Positions 16,471-25,252 of a DNA stretch of 64,000 nucleotides are shown piece by piece. The notes below the pieces were generated by a model. The model was not told the DNA's origin and made no database searches. It saw only the letters and a program-made list of their open reading frames with translations. Source of the DNA: JAIQET01 sp035542575 (GTDB lineage Bacteria; Acidobacteriota; Terriglobia; Terriglobales; Acidobacteriaceae); NCBI GenBank assembly GCA_035542575.1, contig DATKLE010000153.1, forward strand, positions 1 to 64,000, read 5' to 3'. Each line of letters begins with the position of its first letter. Position 1 is the stretch's first letter. The position numbers and the translations under genes were made by a program.

Positions 16471-16890
16471 TCAGGTGTGGGCGAATACGCCTTGATGCGC
16501 CTGCCGCGCCGCCCAGTACTCTCCCGCCATGTAGCTGTAGTCCGTAGTCGGTGTTCCCCATGCCTCGCGATTGCCTTGGTTGTCTTCCCCTATGCCGTGA
16601 AAGCCGCTGCAGCGGGCCAGCTTTCCTTTGAAGTGATAGATGTTCGAAAGCTCGACGTTCGGACCTGCGGGTTGATTGTGATTCCCATTTTTATCGAGCC
16701 ACGGGATAGGATACGGACACGATCCACCGTTTGAAGGCTCGCGGTTTTGCGGAATGGGAGGCGCGCAGCGTTGCGGCAGGGATTGAGACTGAACCGGCAT
16801 TGCGCGCACGAAGGTTCCTACGGCGGTGGCGACGAGTCCGAGCCAGCGCCGGCGCGTGAGTCCAATTGCGTGACTGTCAATTTGAGCCAT
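16471..16890 (-). CDS. Tat-exported protein of unknown function, interrupted by TGA
   Basis: N-terminal 139 residues from ATG 16890, preceded by a good GGAGG ribosome site. Residues 10-35 form a twin-arginine signal (TRRRWLGLVATAVG). The mature part contains LSNIYHFKGKLARCSGFHGIG and DYSYMAGEYWAARQAHQG. Codon 140 is TGA, after which the same frame stays open for 148 further codons, giving a plausible 288-residue product if read through. Either a recent nonsense mutation or recoding. Convergent with the P460 gene. Confidence 0.65.
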   Translation of the reverse strand: MAQIDSHAIGLTRRRWLGLVATAVGTFVRAMPVQSQSLPQRCAPPIPQNREPSNGGSCPYPIPWLDKNGNHNQPAGPNVELSNIYHFKGKLARCSGFHGIGEDNQGNREAWGTPTTDYSYMAGEYWAARQAHQGVFAHT

Positions 16891-17027
16891 GAATGCCTCC
16901 TTTTCGGTCACGTGAACATCTGGACCGATAGTCTAATCCCAACCACCCAACTGGCGATAAATCGCCCTCTCACTCATTGACCCTGCTGGGACTGCCGGTC
17001 TAGACTCGTTTCCCGGTGGGGGATTCC

Positions 17028-18632
17028 ATGAAACGCATCGTCTTGCTGATCGCAATCGTAGTGTCATTTGGCTTAGCCACGCTGGCCGACGAGGGCCATC
17101 ACCACGAAGACCTTACGGCCAGCCAGTTGGGGACCGTCCATTTTCCGGTCTCTTGTGAGGCTTCCATGCAGGTGCCGTTCGAACGCGGGGTGGCGCTGCT
17201 GCACTCCTTTTGGTACGAGGAGGCGCAAAAGGAATTTGAGGACATCGCGAAGCATGACCCCCATTGCGCCATGGCGCATTGGGGCGTCGCCATGAGCCTC
17301 TGGCATCAGCTATGGGATACTCCGAAGGCTGACACTCTGGCGCAAGGCGCGGCCGAGGTGAAGAAAGCCAAGGGGCTGCATCCCAAGACCGACCGGGAGC
17401 GGGATTACATTGCGGCCATCGGTGCCTTCTATGAGGATTCCAAGAAGGATCACCAGACAAGAGCGACCGCTTACTCCAAAGCGATGGAGCGCATGTATCA
17501 GCGCTATCCCGAGGACCGCGAGGCAGCGGCCTTCTATGCGCTGTCGCTGCTGGCATCCGAACCCGATCACGACACCACCTTCGCCCACCGCAAGCAGGCC
17601 GCCGCAGTGCTGGAGAAGCTGTTCGCGGAGGAGCCCGATCATCCCGGAGTGGCGCACTACCTGATCCACAGTTATGACAAGCCGCAACTCGCGGAACTGG
17701 GGCTGCCGGCGGCGCGGCGCTACGCGAAAATCGCGCCTGCAGCCCCGCACGCGCTGCACATGCCGTCGCACATCTTTGCCCGGCTGGGGTTGTGGCAGGA
17801 GGACATTGAATCCAATCTGGCTTCCGTCGCCGCCACCCGCAAGACTGCTGCCATGCACATGGGTGGAGAGGCACATCAGTTTCATGCCATGGACTTTCTC
17901 GATTATGCCTATCTGCAGATCGGACGCGAGGACGAAGCGCAGAAGCTGGTGGACGAGATAAACGCTATGCCGCCGCAGCAGGACATGTACGGCATGGGGG
18001 ATCCACGGCCCTGGGCGTTGGGAGAATTTTCCGCAAGAAATGCCATCGAGTTGCATCATTGGCAGGAAGCGGCGGCTCTAACGCCGCCTGCCGGGGCGCG
18101 GCCGGGAACGAATTCCGTCGTCTATTGGGCCCGCGCCATCGGCGCCTCGCGCAGCGGTAACCTGGAACAGGCCCGCAAGGATGTTGCAGAGATTGAGTCC
18201 ATCCGCAAGACCGCGGCCGCTAACAAGAAAACCGGTCTCGCCTATGTAGCTGGTCTGGAAGAGAAGGAAGCCCAGGCCTGGCTGGACTTTGCTGAAGGAA
18301 AGGGCGATTCAGGTGTGCAGACCCTGCGCTCCATCGCGGAGCAGGAAGAAGCCGAAGGCGAGGAAACCGGGGCATTTCCGGCCCGCGAACTGGCGGCCGA
18401 CATGCTCCTCGAGATGAAGCATCCTGAGCAGGCGCTAGCCGAGTATGAAAAGGACTTGAAGTTCAATCCCAACCGCTTCGATGGATTGTATGGAGCCGCC
18501 CGTGCCGCGGAGATGGCCGGCAAGGCAAAGGAAGCCAGCACCTACTACGCCCAACTGGTGAAAACGTGCGCTGGTTCCAACTCGGACCGGCCGGAGCTGG
18601 CGCATGCGCGGGCGTTGCTGGCGCAGAAGTGA
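17028..18632 (+). CDS. Exported TPR-rich protein
   Basis: 534 residues from ATG 17028 (a GTG at 17016 in the same frame is less likely because the GGTGGGGGA ribosome site lies between the two). Signal peptide IVLLIAIVVSFGLATLAD, then a His-rich start (GHHHEDL). The body is a TPR solenoid: units around AQKEFEDIAKHDPHCAMAHWG (residues 64-85), a second array with ALHMPSHIFARLGLW (about 240-255), and C-terminal ALAEYEKDLKFNPNRFDGLYG. This architecture is common in Acidobacteria and of unknown role. A repeat-filled gap follows. Confidence 0.8.
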   Translation: MKRIVLLIAIVVSFGLATLADEGHHHEDLTASQLGTVHFPVSCEASMQVPFERGVALLHSFWYEEAQKEFEDIAKHDPHCAMAHWGVAMSLWHQLWDTPKADTLAQGAAEVKKAKGLHPKTDRERDYIAAIGAFYEDSKKDHQTRATAYSKAMERMYQRYPEDREAAAFYALSLLASEPDHDTTFAHRKQAAAVLEKLFAEEPDHPGVAHYLIHSYDKPQLAELGLPAARRYAKIAPAAPHALHMPSHIFARLGLWQEDIESNLASVAATRKTAAMHMGGEAHQFHAMDFLDYAYLQIGREDEAQKLVDEINAMPPQQDMYGMGDPRPWALGEFSARNAIELHHWQEAAALTPPAGARPGTNSVVYWARAIGASRSGNLEQARKDVAEIESIRKTAAANKKTGLAYVAGLEEKEAQAWLDFAEGKGDSGVQTLRSIAEQEEAEGEETGAFPARELAADMLLEMKHPEQALAEYEKDLKFNPNRFDGLYGAARAAEMAGKAKEASTYYAQLVKTCAGSNSDRPELAHARALLAQK

Positions 18633-18633
18633 A

Positions 18634-18712
18634 TTGACGATTGCCAATTGGCGAATGCCAATTGCAAACCGGTTCTCAAATTGACGCTTGGCATTTGAAA
18701 ATTGGAAATCGC
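18634..18712. repeat. AATTGGCAATTGG-type microrepeats
   Basis: Starts one base after the TPR gene stop. Words such as GATTGCCAATTGGCGAATGCC and GCATTTGAAAATTGG recur with small changes and are partly self-complementary. The same words recur at 38806-38871 and 56322-56408. The gap lies between convergent genes here. Confidence 0.65.
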
Positions 18713-18713
18713 A

Positions 18714-19538
18714 TCATTGTTTGTCCAGCCTCTGCATCCGGAATAGTAGGGTTCCCCATCCCAGCTTTGAGCGCATCTGCACCGGAGTGCGGTTGGCATC
18801 GTCGGTGAACCAGACGAACACCGAGCCCTTGCCCTTCATCGGCCCGGAGATGGCTTCGGCTTTGACCCGGATGGTCTGATACGTGCCGAGCGGCACCTTG
18901 ACCCGTTCCCGGGCTTCCACCTTTGCGGTGACGTCTGCTGTCTTTCCCCCGTCGTTCAGCGAGAAAGTGTAGCTGTCACCTGTCTGCAGCGGCAGTGAGG
19001 CCAGGTAGTAGAAGCCGCTGACGACATCGGTCACACAAGTGGGAATGTCGTTCTGCGCGTGCTTCAATTCAGCAGTCTTGAGATTCTTCTCGTCCAGCAC
19101 ACTCTTGCGCCGGGCATAATCAAAGACGATAGTCGTGTCGCGCTTATGGGATCCTTCCTCGGTGTGCTTGGTGACATGGAGAGAGCAGAAGCTGTGGGGG
19201 CTGAACCACGCCTCAAAGCGGTCGTGGACCTTGTAAAGAACGTTGACCACGCCGGTGGAATCGGCGGTGGCGGCCACGTGCTGCTCCGTTCCTGACGACT
19301 CGAGTCTCACGGTGGCGTTGCCGGCGGTGAACAGGTGCCACTCCACGGTGTACACATACTTCTGGCCGCTCGGAAATTGATAGTTCGGGGGCGGAGGGAT
19401 GATCTGGGAGGCCGGGGCCGCACTCACGGTCGCCGTAGGTGCCCCCTGCGATGAGGACGGGGTGGCCGTTTGTCCCAGGGCGGCGGCCCACGCCACACAT
19501 AGGGAATAGGCCAGAGCCGACATGACGAAGTTGCGCAT
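18714..19538 (-). CDS. DUF3108 domain protein, exported
   Basis: 274 residues with an N-terminal signal peptide (MSALAYSLCVAWAAALG) and a Pro/Ala/Ser-rich linker to residue 55. The body is a beta-rich DUF3108 domain (YVYTVEWHLFTAGNATVRL, DRFEAWFSPHSFCSLHVTKH, FYYLASLPLQTGDSYTF, GPMKGKGSVFVWFTDD), which resembles lipoprotein-carrier-like envelope folds. Role unknown. It is the last gene of the leftward run that includes the LPS genes, separated by 75 bp from the methyltransferase gene. Confidence 0.85.
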   Translation of the reverse strand: MRNFVMSALAYSLCVAWAAALGQTATPSSSQGAPTATVSAAPASQIIPPPPNYQFPSGQKYVYTVEWHLFTAGNATVRLESSGTEQHVAATADSTGVVNVLYKVHDRFEAWFSPHSFCSLHVTKHTEEGSHKRDTTIVFDYARRKSVLDEKNLKTAELKHAQNDIPTCVTDVVSGFYYLASLPLQTGDSYTFSLNDGGKTADVTAKVEARERVKVPLGTYQTIRVKAEAISGPMKGKGSVFVWFTDDANRTPVQMRSKLGWGTLLFRMQRLDKQ

Positions 19539-19613
19539 GCGTTGTTTAGACGAACCAGCTGAGAATATGGTGAGACGCTGAAGACCGGGCCGCAGGATGC
19601 TTGTTCGCCCCGG

Positions 19614-20159
19614 TCAATTAGAAATCCAATACAGCTTAACCAGCAGGGCTGCCATCATCGCAACTGCCCCGACAGTGGCATTGTACTCGCGGTGCTGGCG
19701 ATACAAGTCCCAGGAAAACTCGCGCTCGCGGTTACCAAAGGGCGTGAGGCGGGGCAACAAGCTCGGTACTGCCTTCGCGTAGTCTGCAAACTCGGGAAAG
19801 CGCTCGCGAAGAAATCTTTCCTCCGATCGGATTACCGGCAGGTAGATGGCGAAGAAGAAGACCGCTATGGCCGCCGCGATCCACCAACTTCGGGCGGCGA
19901 GTGCGAATCCAGCTGCGAGGATGAGTGAACCCAGATAAAGCGGGTTGCGCGTATAGGCATAAGGTCCGCCGGTGGTGAGCTGTTGGTTTTTTTGCACGTG
20001 GCCGGAGGCCAGGGCGCGCAGCACCAGACCCGGGATCAACACCACGGCGCCCATCACCAGCGACATCACCGTCGGTTTCGCCAGCCACAAGTACAGCGCG
20101 GCGAAGGCAAATCCCAGCGGCACCCGGATGCGGCGCGCGATTCTGGACCAGCTAACCAC
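19614..20159 (-). CDS. Isoprenylcysteine carboxyl methyltransferase family membrane protein
   Basis: 181 residues with four to five membrane segments. The C-terminal half carries the ICMT/PEMT signature TTGGPYAYTRNPLYLGSLI followed by a hydrophobic hairpin and EERFLRERFPEFADYAKAVP, the usual SAM- and lipid-substrate site of this family. Bacterial members methylate lipids or small molecules of unknown identity. The start at 20159 overlaps the end of the glycosyltransferase gene by 8 bp, so it belongs to the LPS operon and may modify an envelope lipid. Confidence 0.85.
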   Translation of the reverse strand: MVSWSRIARRIRVPLGFAFAALYLWLAKPTVMSLVMGAVVLIPGLVLRALASGHVQKNQQLTTGGPYAYTRNPLYLGSLILAAGFALAARSWWIAAAIAVFFFAIYLPVIRSEERFLRERFPEFADYAKAVPSLLPRLTPFGNREREFSWDLYRQHREYNATVGAVAMMAALLVKLYWISN

Positions 20160-21258
20160 GGCAACTCCTCAGGAGCTGGCGGGCAGCGGCGACCACATGC
20201 TCCGGCGCGATCTCGAGGAGTCCCTCGTCTGGCTGGGGATGGCGGGTATGAGTGGTAGGGCTCGCCGGGTTGCGCAGCACGAGGCTACGAGTGCCGAAGG
20301 GCCCGTTGCGCGCGGGATTGGTGGGGCCAAATATGGCCACTACCGGGATGCGCAGAGCCGCGGCCAGGTGCATGGGGCCGGTGTCTCCGCCGATGAATAG
20401 GCGCGCGCGCCGGGTGAGTGCGATCAACTGGGTCAGCGAACGGGAGATGCCCTTGGCCGCACCCGCGCCGGCTGCTTCGACCTGCCGCGCCAACTCCTCC
20501 TCGCCGGGGCCAAAATTAATCAGCGACTGTAAACCATCCTCTGCCAGCTGCCGGGCCACGTCACCATACCGATTGGCGGGCCAGCGCTTGGCGCCCCAGC
20601 CGGCGCCAGGATTGAGCAGCACGAAATCACGGACACCGAGACCTTGCAGGCGGCGGTTGCATTCCTCCTCTACGGCTTCGTCATATGGGAGTTCGACCTG
20701 CGGCATCTCAAGCGGCCCGCCGGCAATGGCTTCCGCGAGAGAAAGATTCTGCTCCACGATGTGCGTGCCTCGGGCCATCACCTGCCGTGTGTAGAACATG
20801 CTGGCGGCGTTTTCCCGCGGCTGGGCTAGCCCGAAGATCACCGGCGCGCCTGACCAGCGGGCCAGCAGGGCGGAACGCACGGCGCCCTGAAAGTCCGCCG
20901 CGACTTCGTAGCGCACTGAGCGCAACTCGCTCAGTCCGGCGGCGACTTGTTCCCAAGTCTGGCTGGAAAGCAGGGCTTTGCGCCACTTCGCCGTGTTTAC
21001 GGTGTGAATCCGGTCTACCAGCGGCCGTTGCCGCGAGCGCGGCCCACTGTGCGGCGTGGGCAACGTGCATAGCAATTCTGCCCAGCGCTCCTCGACCAGC
21101 CATCCGATGGTGGCCTGGGGAAACGCCTGCCGCAACGCACTTACCGCGGGTAAGGTGTGAATGATATCGCCCATGGCGCTGAGGCGCACAATCAGCAACC
21201 GCTGAATCGGGCGGGGCGCGCTGTTCTCCAGCGCTGAAGTTGTGGCCTGCGTGGACAT
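20152..21258 (-). CDS. waaC: ADP-heptose:LPS heptosyltransferase, GT9 family
   Basis: 368 residues. N-terminal RLLIVRLSAMGDIIHTLPAV is the GT9 acceptor-domain motif (WaaC-like), the middle has LLNPGAGWGAKRWPANRYG, and the C-terminal nucleotide-sugar site is GGDTGPMHLAAALRIPVVAIFGPTNPARNGPF. It transfers heptose to the Kdo inner core of LPS. The first 20 residues are a variable tail. It starts 2 bp after rfaE2 and overlaps the next gene, so translation is coupled. The heptose-I versus other GT9 assignment rests on context with waaA and rfaE. Confidence 0.88.
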   Translation of the reverse strand: MSTQATTSALENSAPRPIQRLLIVRLSAMGDIIHTLPAVSALRQAFPQATIGWLVEERWAELLCTLPTPHSGPRSRQRPLVDRIHTVNTAKWRKALLSSQTWEQVAAGLSELRSVRYEVAADFQGAVRSALLARWSGAPVIFGLAQPRENAASMFYTRQVMARGTHIVEQNLSLAEAIAGGPLEMPQVELPYDEAVEEECNRRLQGLGVRDFVLLNPGAGWGAKRWPANRYGDVARQLAEDGLQSLINFGPGEEELARQVEAAGAGAAKGISRSLTQLIALTRRARLFIGGDTGPMHLAAALRIPVVAIFGPTNPARNGPFGTRSLVLRNPASPTTHTRHPQPDEGLLEIAPEHVVAAARQLLRSCRG

Positions 21259-21260
21259 GC

Positions 21261-21743
21261 TCAGGAACGCCGTTCCAGGCGCGAGCGGATGATCTGGCTG
21301 GCCGAATGGTCCTTGGGATCGCCGACGATCTCCACCCGGCCTCCGTATTCGAGCACCACATCGCGCTCAGGAACGGTGGCGGCAGTATAGTCGGTGCCCT
21401 TGGCGTGGACGTCTGGGCGGATCTCGCGGATCAGAGCGCGCACATCCGGCTCGGGAAAAATCACGACTGCGTCCACATCGGCCAATGCCGACACTATCTC
21501 GGCCCGCTCGTGCGCAGGCATCAGCGGACGGCCGGTGCCTTTCAGCGCGCGTACGGATTCATCGGAGTTGATGGCCACCACCAGCCGCCCGCCCAATTCC
21601 TTGGCGGCATGCAGGTAGCGTACATGTCCCACATGCAGAAGGTCGAAGCAGCCATTGGCCAGGGTGATGCGCTCACCGGCATGCCGCCACTCGGCCACGC
21701 GCTGGCGCAGTTCTTCGCGACGCAAAATTTTGTTGGCGCTCAA
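21261..21743 (-). CDS. rfaE2: D-glycero-beta-D-manno-heptose 1-phosphate adenylyltransferase
   Basis: 160 residues; activates heptose-1-phosphate to ADP-heptose for LPS core. Cytidylyltransferase-type fold: LANGCFDLLHVGHVRYLHAAKE with the HxGH motif (HVGH), INSDESVRALKG, and IRPDVHAKGTDYT. The start is the TTG at 21743, which overlaps the TGA stop of rfaE1 (TTGA), indicating coupled translation. In many bacteria this domain is fused to the kinase as HldE; here the two are separate, adjacent genes. Confidence 0.93.
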   Translation of the reverse strand: MSANKILRREELRQRVAEWRHAGERITLANGCFDLLHVGHVRYLHAAKELGGRLVVAINSDESVRALKGTGRPLMPAHERAEIVSALADVDAVVIFPEPDVRALIREIRPDVHAKGTDYTAATVPERDVVLEYGGRVEIVGDPKDHSASQIIRSRLERRS

Positions 21744-22774
21744 TGGGACCTGGTTGCCGGCGGAGCCTTTTCCAACGCGTCCAGCAGTTCCTGCTGGCTC
21801 ACCGTGGCGGTGCCGCGCTTCATCACCACGATGCCGCCGGCGTAGTTGGCCAAATGCGCTGCCTCTTCCGTGCTGGCCCCGGCCGCCAAAGCTGCCGTGA
21901 ACGTGGCGATAACGGTGTCCCCCGCCCCCGTCACGTCCGCCACTTCGTCGGAACCAAAGATCGGGATGTCCACCGGCTTGTGCTTTGCAGCAAAAGCCAC
22001 CATGCCGTCGCGTCCCCGCGTGATGACCAGTGACTGCAGCTTCATGCGCGACATGATCTGCTCGCCCGCAGTGCACACTCGAGACCAGTCCTGCCCAATG
22101 CGGACGCCCATGGCTTCTTCTACCTCGGGCTCATTGGGCGTAGCCGCCGTGACTCCGGAATATTGCAGCAGGCGGTAACGCGAATCCACGATCACCGGCA
22201 GGCGATCCAGCCGCCCGCGCTCGCGAATCGCGTTCAGGATCGCCGGGGTTGCGGCGCCGTAGCCGTAGTCGGAAACCAACAGGGCGTCAGAAGCGCGCGC
22301 GTACTCCCGCGCTGCCAACACCAATTCACGCTTGAGGTGGCCATTGGGCTCGGATTCCGGTTCGCGATCCACCCGCACCACCTGTTGTCGCGCCGTGTGG
22401 GTCATACCGGCCAGGATGCGGGTCTTTGTCACCGTGGTGTAATTCTTGTCTTTCAAAACGCCGCTGATGGGAATGTGTTTGTGACGGAAGGTCTTGAGCA
22501 GCAGGCGGCCGGGTTCATCGTCGCCCACCACGCCCACGGGGAGCACATTCACCCCCAGGTCGGCCAGATTGTTGACGGCATTCGCCCCGCCGCCCGGAAC
22601 TACGGTGCGCTCACGATGCTTGAGGATCAGCACGGGCGCCTCCCGCGAGACCCGCGAAATTTCCCCGAAGACGAACTCGTCGGCCACCAGATCTCCGATC
22701 ACGGTGACCGTGACATTCGGAAACGCTTCGACGATCTTCCTCAGCCGTCCGGCTTCCTTGGGATGGGTGGTCAT
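21740..22774 (-). CDS. rfaE1: D-beta-D-heptose 7-phosphate kinase, RfaE1
   Basis: 344-residue PfkB-family sugar kinase, makes heptose-1,7-bisphosphate. Motifs: PGGGANAVNNLADLG (substrate-binding glycines, about residues 60-75), TPNEPEVEEAMG, ITRGRDGMV, and the catalytic GAGDTVIATFTAALAAG near residue 300 with Asp as the likely base. It is the split kinase half of HldE, followed by rfaE2 with a 4-bp overlap. It lies 47 bp downstream of lpxK in the leftward LPS operon. Confidence 0.93.
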   Translation of the reverse strand: MTTHPKEAGRLRKIVEAFPNVTVTVIGDLVADEFVFGEISRVSREAPVLILKHRERTVVPGGGANAVNNLADLGVNVLPVGVVGDDEPGRLLLKTFRHKHIPISGVLKDKNYTTVTKTRILAGMTHTARQQVVRVDREPESEPNGHLKRELVLAAREYARASDALLVSDYGYGAATPAILNAIRERGRLDRLPVIVDSRYRLLQYSGVTAATPNEPEVEEAMGVRIGQDWSRVCTAGEQIMSRMKLQSLVITRGRDGMVAFAAKHKPVDIPIFGSDEVADVTGAGDTVIATFTAALAAGASTEEAAHLANYAGGIVVMKRGTATVSQQELLDALEKAPPATRSH

Positions 22775-22821
22775 TGGTAGTGCGCCGGGGGGTGCCGCGC
22801 CCAGCGGAACTCAAGATTCTC

Positions 22822-23766
22822 TCATGCCGGGCGCCTGCGCTCCGCGATCACTCGCAGCATAGTATCCACGGCGTTAGTGGCATCCACCAGGTCCATCTTG
22901 ACCGGAACCACGGCCACGGGTTCCAGCGCGGAAAGATATCCTCCCAAGTTGATGGCGTCTTTCTCCGTGGTGACGAAGCCCCCACCTTCGCTCCGCTGGC
23001 GCAACTCTAACAGGTCGCGGATGTCCCGCTCGGTGTAGGCGTGGTGGTCACCGAATATCGCCTCGGCCGCAGGCTCAATCCCTGCTGTACGGAGCTGCAG
23101 CAGAAAATTCTGCGGCCGGGCGATTCCGCAGAACGCCACCGGGCTGGGCGGAACATGGCTGGGCAGAATGGCGCGGCGCACGCGCCATACCAGCTTGCCA
23201 TCCAGCGGGAAGGACTCCGGGGAAGCGCCGCTGGTAAGGACCACAACGTCGGCCCGTCGCAAGGAAGTCAGCGGTTCGCGCAAGCGCCCGGCGGGGAGCA
23301 ACCGGTCGCGGGCATCTTCGGGAGTGGTGAGAACGATGTCGAAATCGCGCGCCAGGGCACGATGCTGAAAACCGTCGTCCAGCAGGTGCAACTGCGGACC
23401 GAATCTTGCTTCCGCCGTGCGCCCGGCCTGATAACGGTCTTCCCCGACCACCACAGGGACTGCCAGCCGTCGCGCCAGGAGCAGCGGTTCATCGCCGAAG
23501 TCACAGGCTGGGCCGCCGGGATCCACCACCGCCACCCCCCGCGTCTTACGCCCGTACCCGCGGCTAAGAATATCGAATCTCAGGCCGCGGGTCTTCAGCA
23601 GTTGTCCCAGGAGGATGACGAACGGTGTTTTGCCGGAGCCGCCCACGGAGAGGTTGCCGACACTGATGACCGGCGCCTCCAGCCTCTTGCTGGGCAGAAG
23701 GCCGTGGTCATAGAGCGCATTGCGCGCCCGCACGCTAAAGCCGAAGATGGCAGCCAGCGGATTCAT
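22822..23766 (-). CDS. lpxK: Tetraacyldisaccharide 4'-kinase
   Basis: 314-residue membrane-associated kinase that phosphorylates the 4' position of the lipid A disaccharide precursor. N-terminal hydrophobic segment, then VGNLSVGGSGKTPFV with the P-loop GGSGKT at about residues 42-47, LSRGYGRKTRGV, FGDEPLLLARRL, and HLLDDGFQHRAL (mid-Walker DDGFQH). The GVTTEKDAI-like block (FVTTEKDAINL) is at about 270. Sits between waaA and rfaE1 as in other lipid A/core clusters. Confidence 0.95.
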   Translation of the reverse strand: MNPLAAIFGFSVRARNALYDHGLLPSKRLEAPVISVGNLSVGGSGKTPFVILLGQLLKTRGLRFDILSRGYGRKTRGVAVVDPGGPACDFGDEPLLLARRLAVPVVVGEDRYQAGRTAEARFGPQLHLLDDGFQHRALARDFDIVLTTPEDARDRLLPAGRLREPLTSLRRADVVVLTSGASPESFPLDGKLVWRVRRAILPSHVPPSPVAFCGIARPQNFLLQLRTAGIEPAAEAIFGDHHAYTERDIRDLLELRQRSEGGGFVTTEKDAINLGGYLSALEPVAVVPVKMDLVDATNAVDTMLRVIAERRRPA

Positions 23767-23823
23767 CGTTGCAGGTTCTACGTAACGACGGTTCCTTGCA
23801 GGGACGGATCTTTGACGCGTCCC

Positions 23824-23842
23824 GCCGGGTTAGAAACCCGGC
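23824..23842. repeat. Hairpin between waaA and lpxK
   Basis: GCCGGGTT / AACCCGGC with a three-base loop in the 81-bp gap between the two genes. No T tract follows on either strand, so it is more likely a repeat or RNA-processing hairpin than a strong terminator. Confidence 0.5.
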
Positions 23843-23847
23843 CCACA

Positions 23848-25167
23848 CTACCCGGGGTTCCCATGGCCCATGCTGCTTACCGCCGTAGAACCGGTATGAT
23901 CGAGCAATCTCTCCAGCGCGGCGAGCGTCCTGTCGGTTGCCCCCATCTGTTCGCGCAAGGTTTGGGCGGCCCGCTGCCCGAGCGCTTTCCGCTGCGCTGG
24001 GTTGGAAATGAGCTCCATGAAGACCAGAGGAAGGTCCGCTGGATCCACCACCCGCACGGCCTGGTGGTCTTCAAACAGTCTCACAATATCGCGGAAATTC
24101 TCCGTATGATTTCCGACCAGAATGGGCACGCCGTACTGTGCCGGCTCGAGGATGTTGTGCCCGCCGCGCGGAACCAGGCTTCCTCCGACAAAAGCTATGT
24201 CCGCCAGAGCGTACAAAGAAGCCAGTTCGCCCATGGTGTCGAGCAGCAGGACTCCGCCGCTGATCGGGCCTCCGCTCCACAATGAGCGCCGCCAGAACTG
24301 CACACCGAGGTGTTCCAGCAACTGAGCCACTGCGGTAAAGCGCTCAGGGTGACGCGGCGCCAGGATCATGACCGCCCGAGGATGGCTGGCCAGCACATTC
24401 TCGAACGCGCGCAGCAGCAGTGGCTCTTCGTCATCCACCGTACTGCCGCAGACGATCACGGGGCCAGCCCCAGCCTGCTCGAATCCGTTTCGCAGACCGG
24501 CGACGACCGGCGGCGGCGCCGGCGGCGCCACATCAAACTTCAAGTTGCCGCTCACCTGCACGCGCTCCTCAGGTGCTCCTATCTCAGTCAGCCGCTGGCC
24601 GTCCGAATTGGTCTGCGCCAGAAAAAGATCCACTTGCCCTAAGACTGGCGTCAAGAGTCGCCGCATCCGGCGGTACCCGGGCCAGGAGCGGTCCGAGATG
24701 CGGGCATTTACCACGGCGAGGCGGGCGCCGCTGCGGTGTGCGAGACGCAGGAAGTTCGGCCAGAATTCGGTTTCCGCGATGACCACCAGCTGCGGCCGCA
24801 AGGCCTCCAGATAGGGCCGTATGGCGAATGCAAAATCCAACGGGAAGTAGAAGACGTTTTCCTCCCCGAAGCGCTTGCGGGCCAGCTGCTGGCCGGTGTC
24901 CGTCGTAGTGGAAACCACCACTCGATACTGCGGAAAGTGCCGCCGAATCTCGCCAACCAGCCCGCTTACCGCGAGCACCTCGCCAACCGAGACCGCATGC
25001 ACCCAGATCGTCTCCTGCGTGGGCGTTTGCGCCAGCCTCGCCGGCACCTTCCCCAGGCGTTCCCGCAGTCCGGCGCGGTACTTGCCGTGGCGCGTCATCT
25101 GCAGCAGCCAGTAGGGAAGGCTCACCAGCAGCCAGCCCGCCAGCAGCGCGCTATAAATCCAGTACAT
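23848..25167 (-). CDS. waaA: 3-deoxy-D-manno-octulosonic acid transferase (Kdo transferase)
   Basis: 439 residues, GT30 family; transfers Kdo from CMP-Kdo to lipid IVA. N-terminal membrane anchor (IYSALLAGWLLVSLPYWLL), then IWVHAVSVGEVLAVSGLV with the catalytic Glu in VGE, VVVSTTTDTGQQLA, VIAETEFWPNF, and a C-terminal GT-B half with GSTVDDEEPLLLRAF and GGHNILEPAQYGVPILVG. It is the first gene of the leftward LPS cluster; its start at 25167 is divergent from the gene at 25253 with an 85-bp shared promoter region. Confidence 0.95.
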   Translation of the reverse strand: MYWIYSALLAGWLLVSLPYWLLQMTRHGKYRAGLRERLGKVPARLAQTPTQETIWVHAVSVGEVLAVSGLVGEIRRHFPQYRVVVSTTTDTGQQLARKRFGEENVFYFPLDFAFAIRPYLEALRPQLVVIAETEFWPNFLRLAHRSGARLAVVNARISDRSWPGYRRMRRLLTPVLGQVDLFLAQTNSDGQRLTEIGAPEERVQVSGNLKFDVAPPAPPPVVAGLRNGFEQAGAGPVIVCGSTVDDEEPLLLRAFENVLASHPRAVMILAPRHPERFTAVAQLLEHLGVQFWRRSLWSGGPISGGVLLLDTMGELASLYALADIAFVGGSLVPRGGHNILEPAQYGVPILVGNHTENFRDIVRLFEDHQAVRVVDPADLPLVFMELISNPAQRKALGQRAAQTLREQMGATDRTLAALERLLDHTGSTAVSSMGHGNPG

Positions 25168-25239
25168 GAGGGAAGGGACATTCTAACCGTTGATTCCCAA
25201 GGCCGCACCCAGGCACCACCGCTGGCGCAGTCCGCATCC

Positions 25240-25245
25240 TATAAT
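25240..25245 (+). promoter_or_regulatory. -10 box TATAAT seven bases before an ATG
   Basis: Perfect TATAAT; with normal spacing the transcript would begin on or next to the ATG at 25253, implying a leaderless mRNA. There is no Shine-Dalgarno sequence. Confidence 0.5.
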
Positions 25246-25252
25246 CGAGAAC

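Noticed and set aside
20950..21100. Possible repeat insertion in the GT9 gene (extra loop before PLVDRIHTVNT)
   Set aside because: No palindromic or repeated DNA there; a loop of variable length appears natural for this family.
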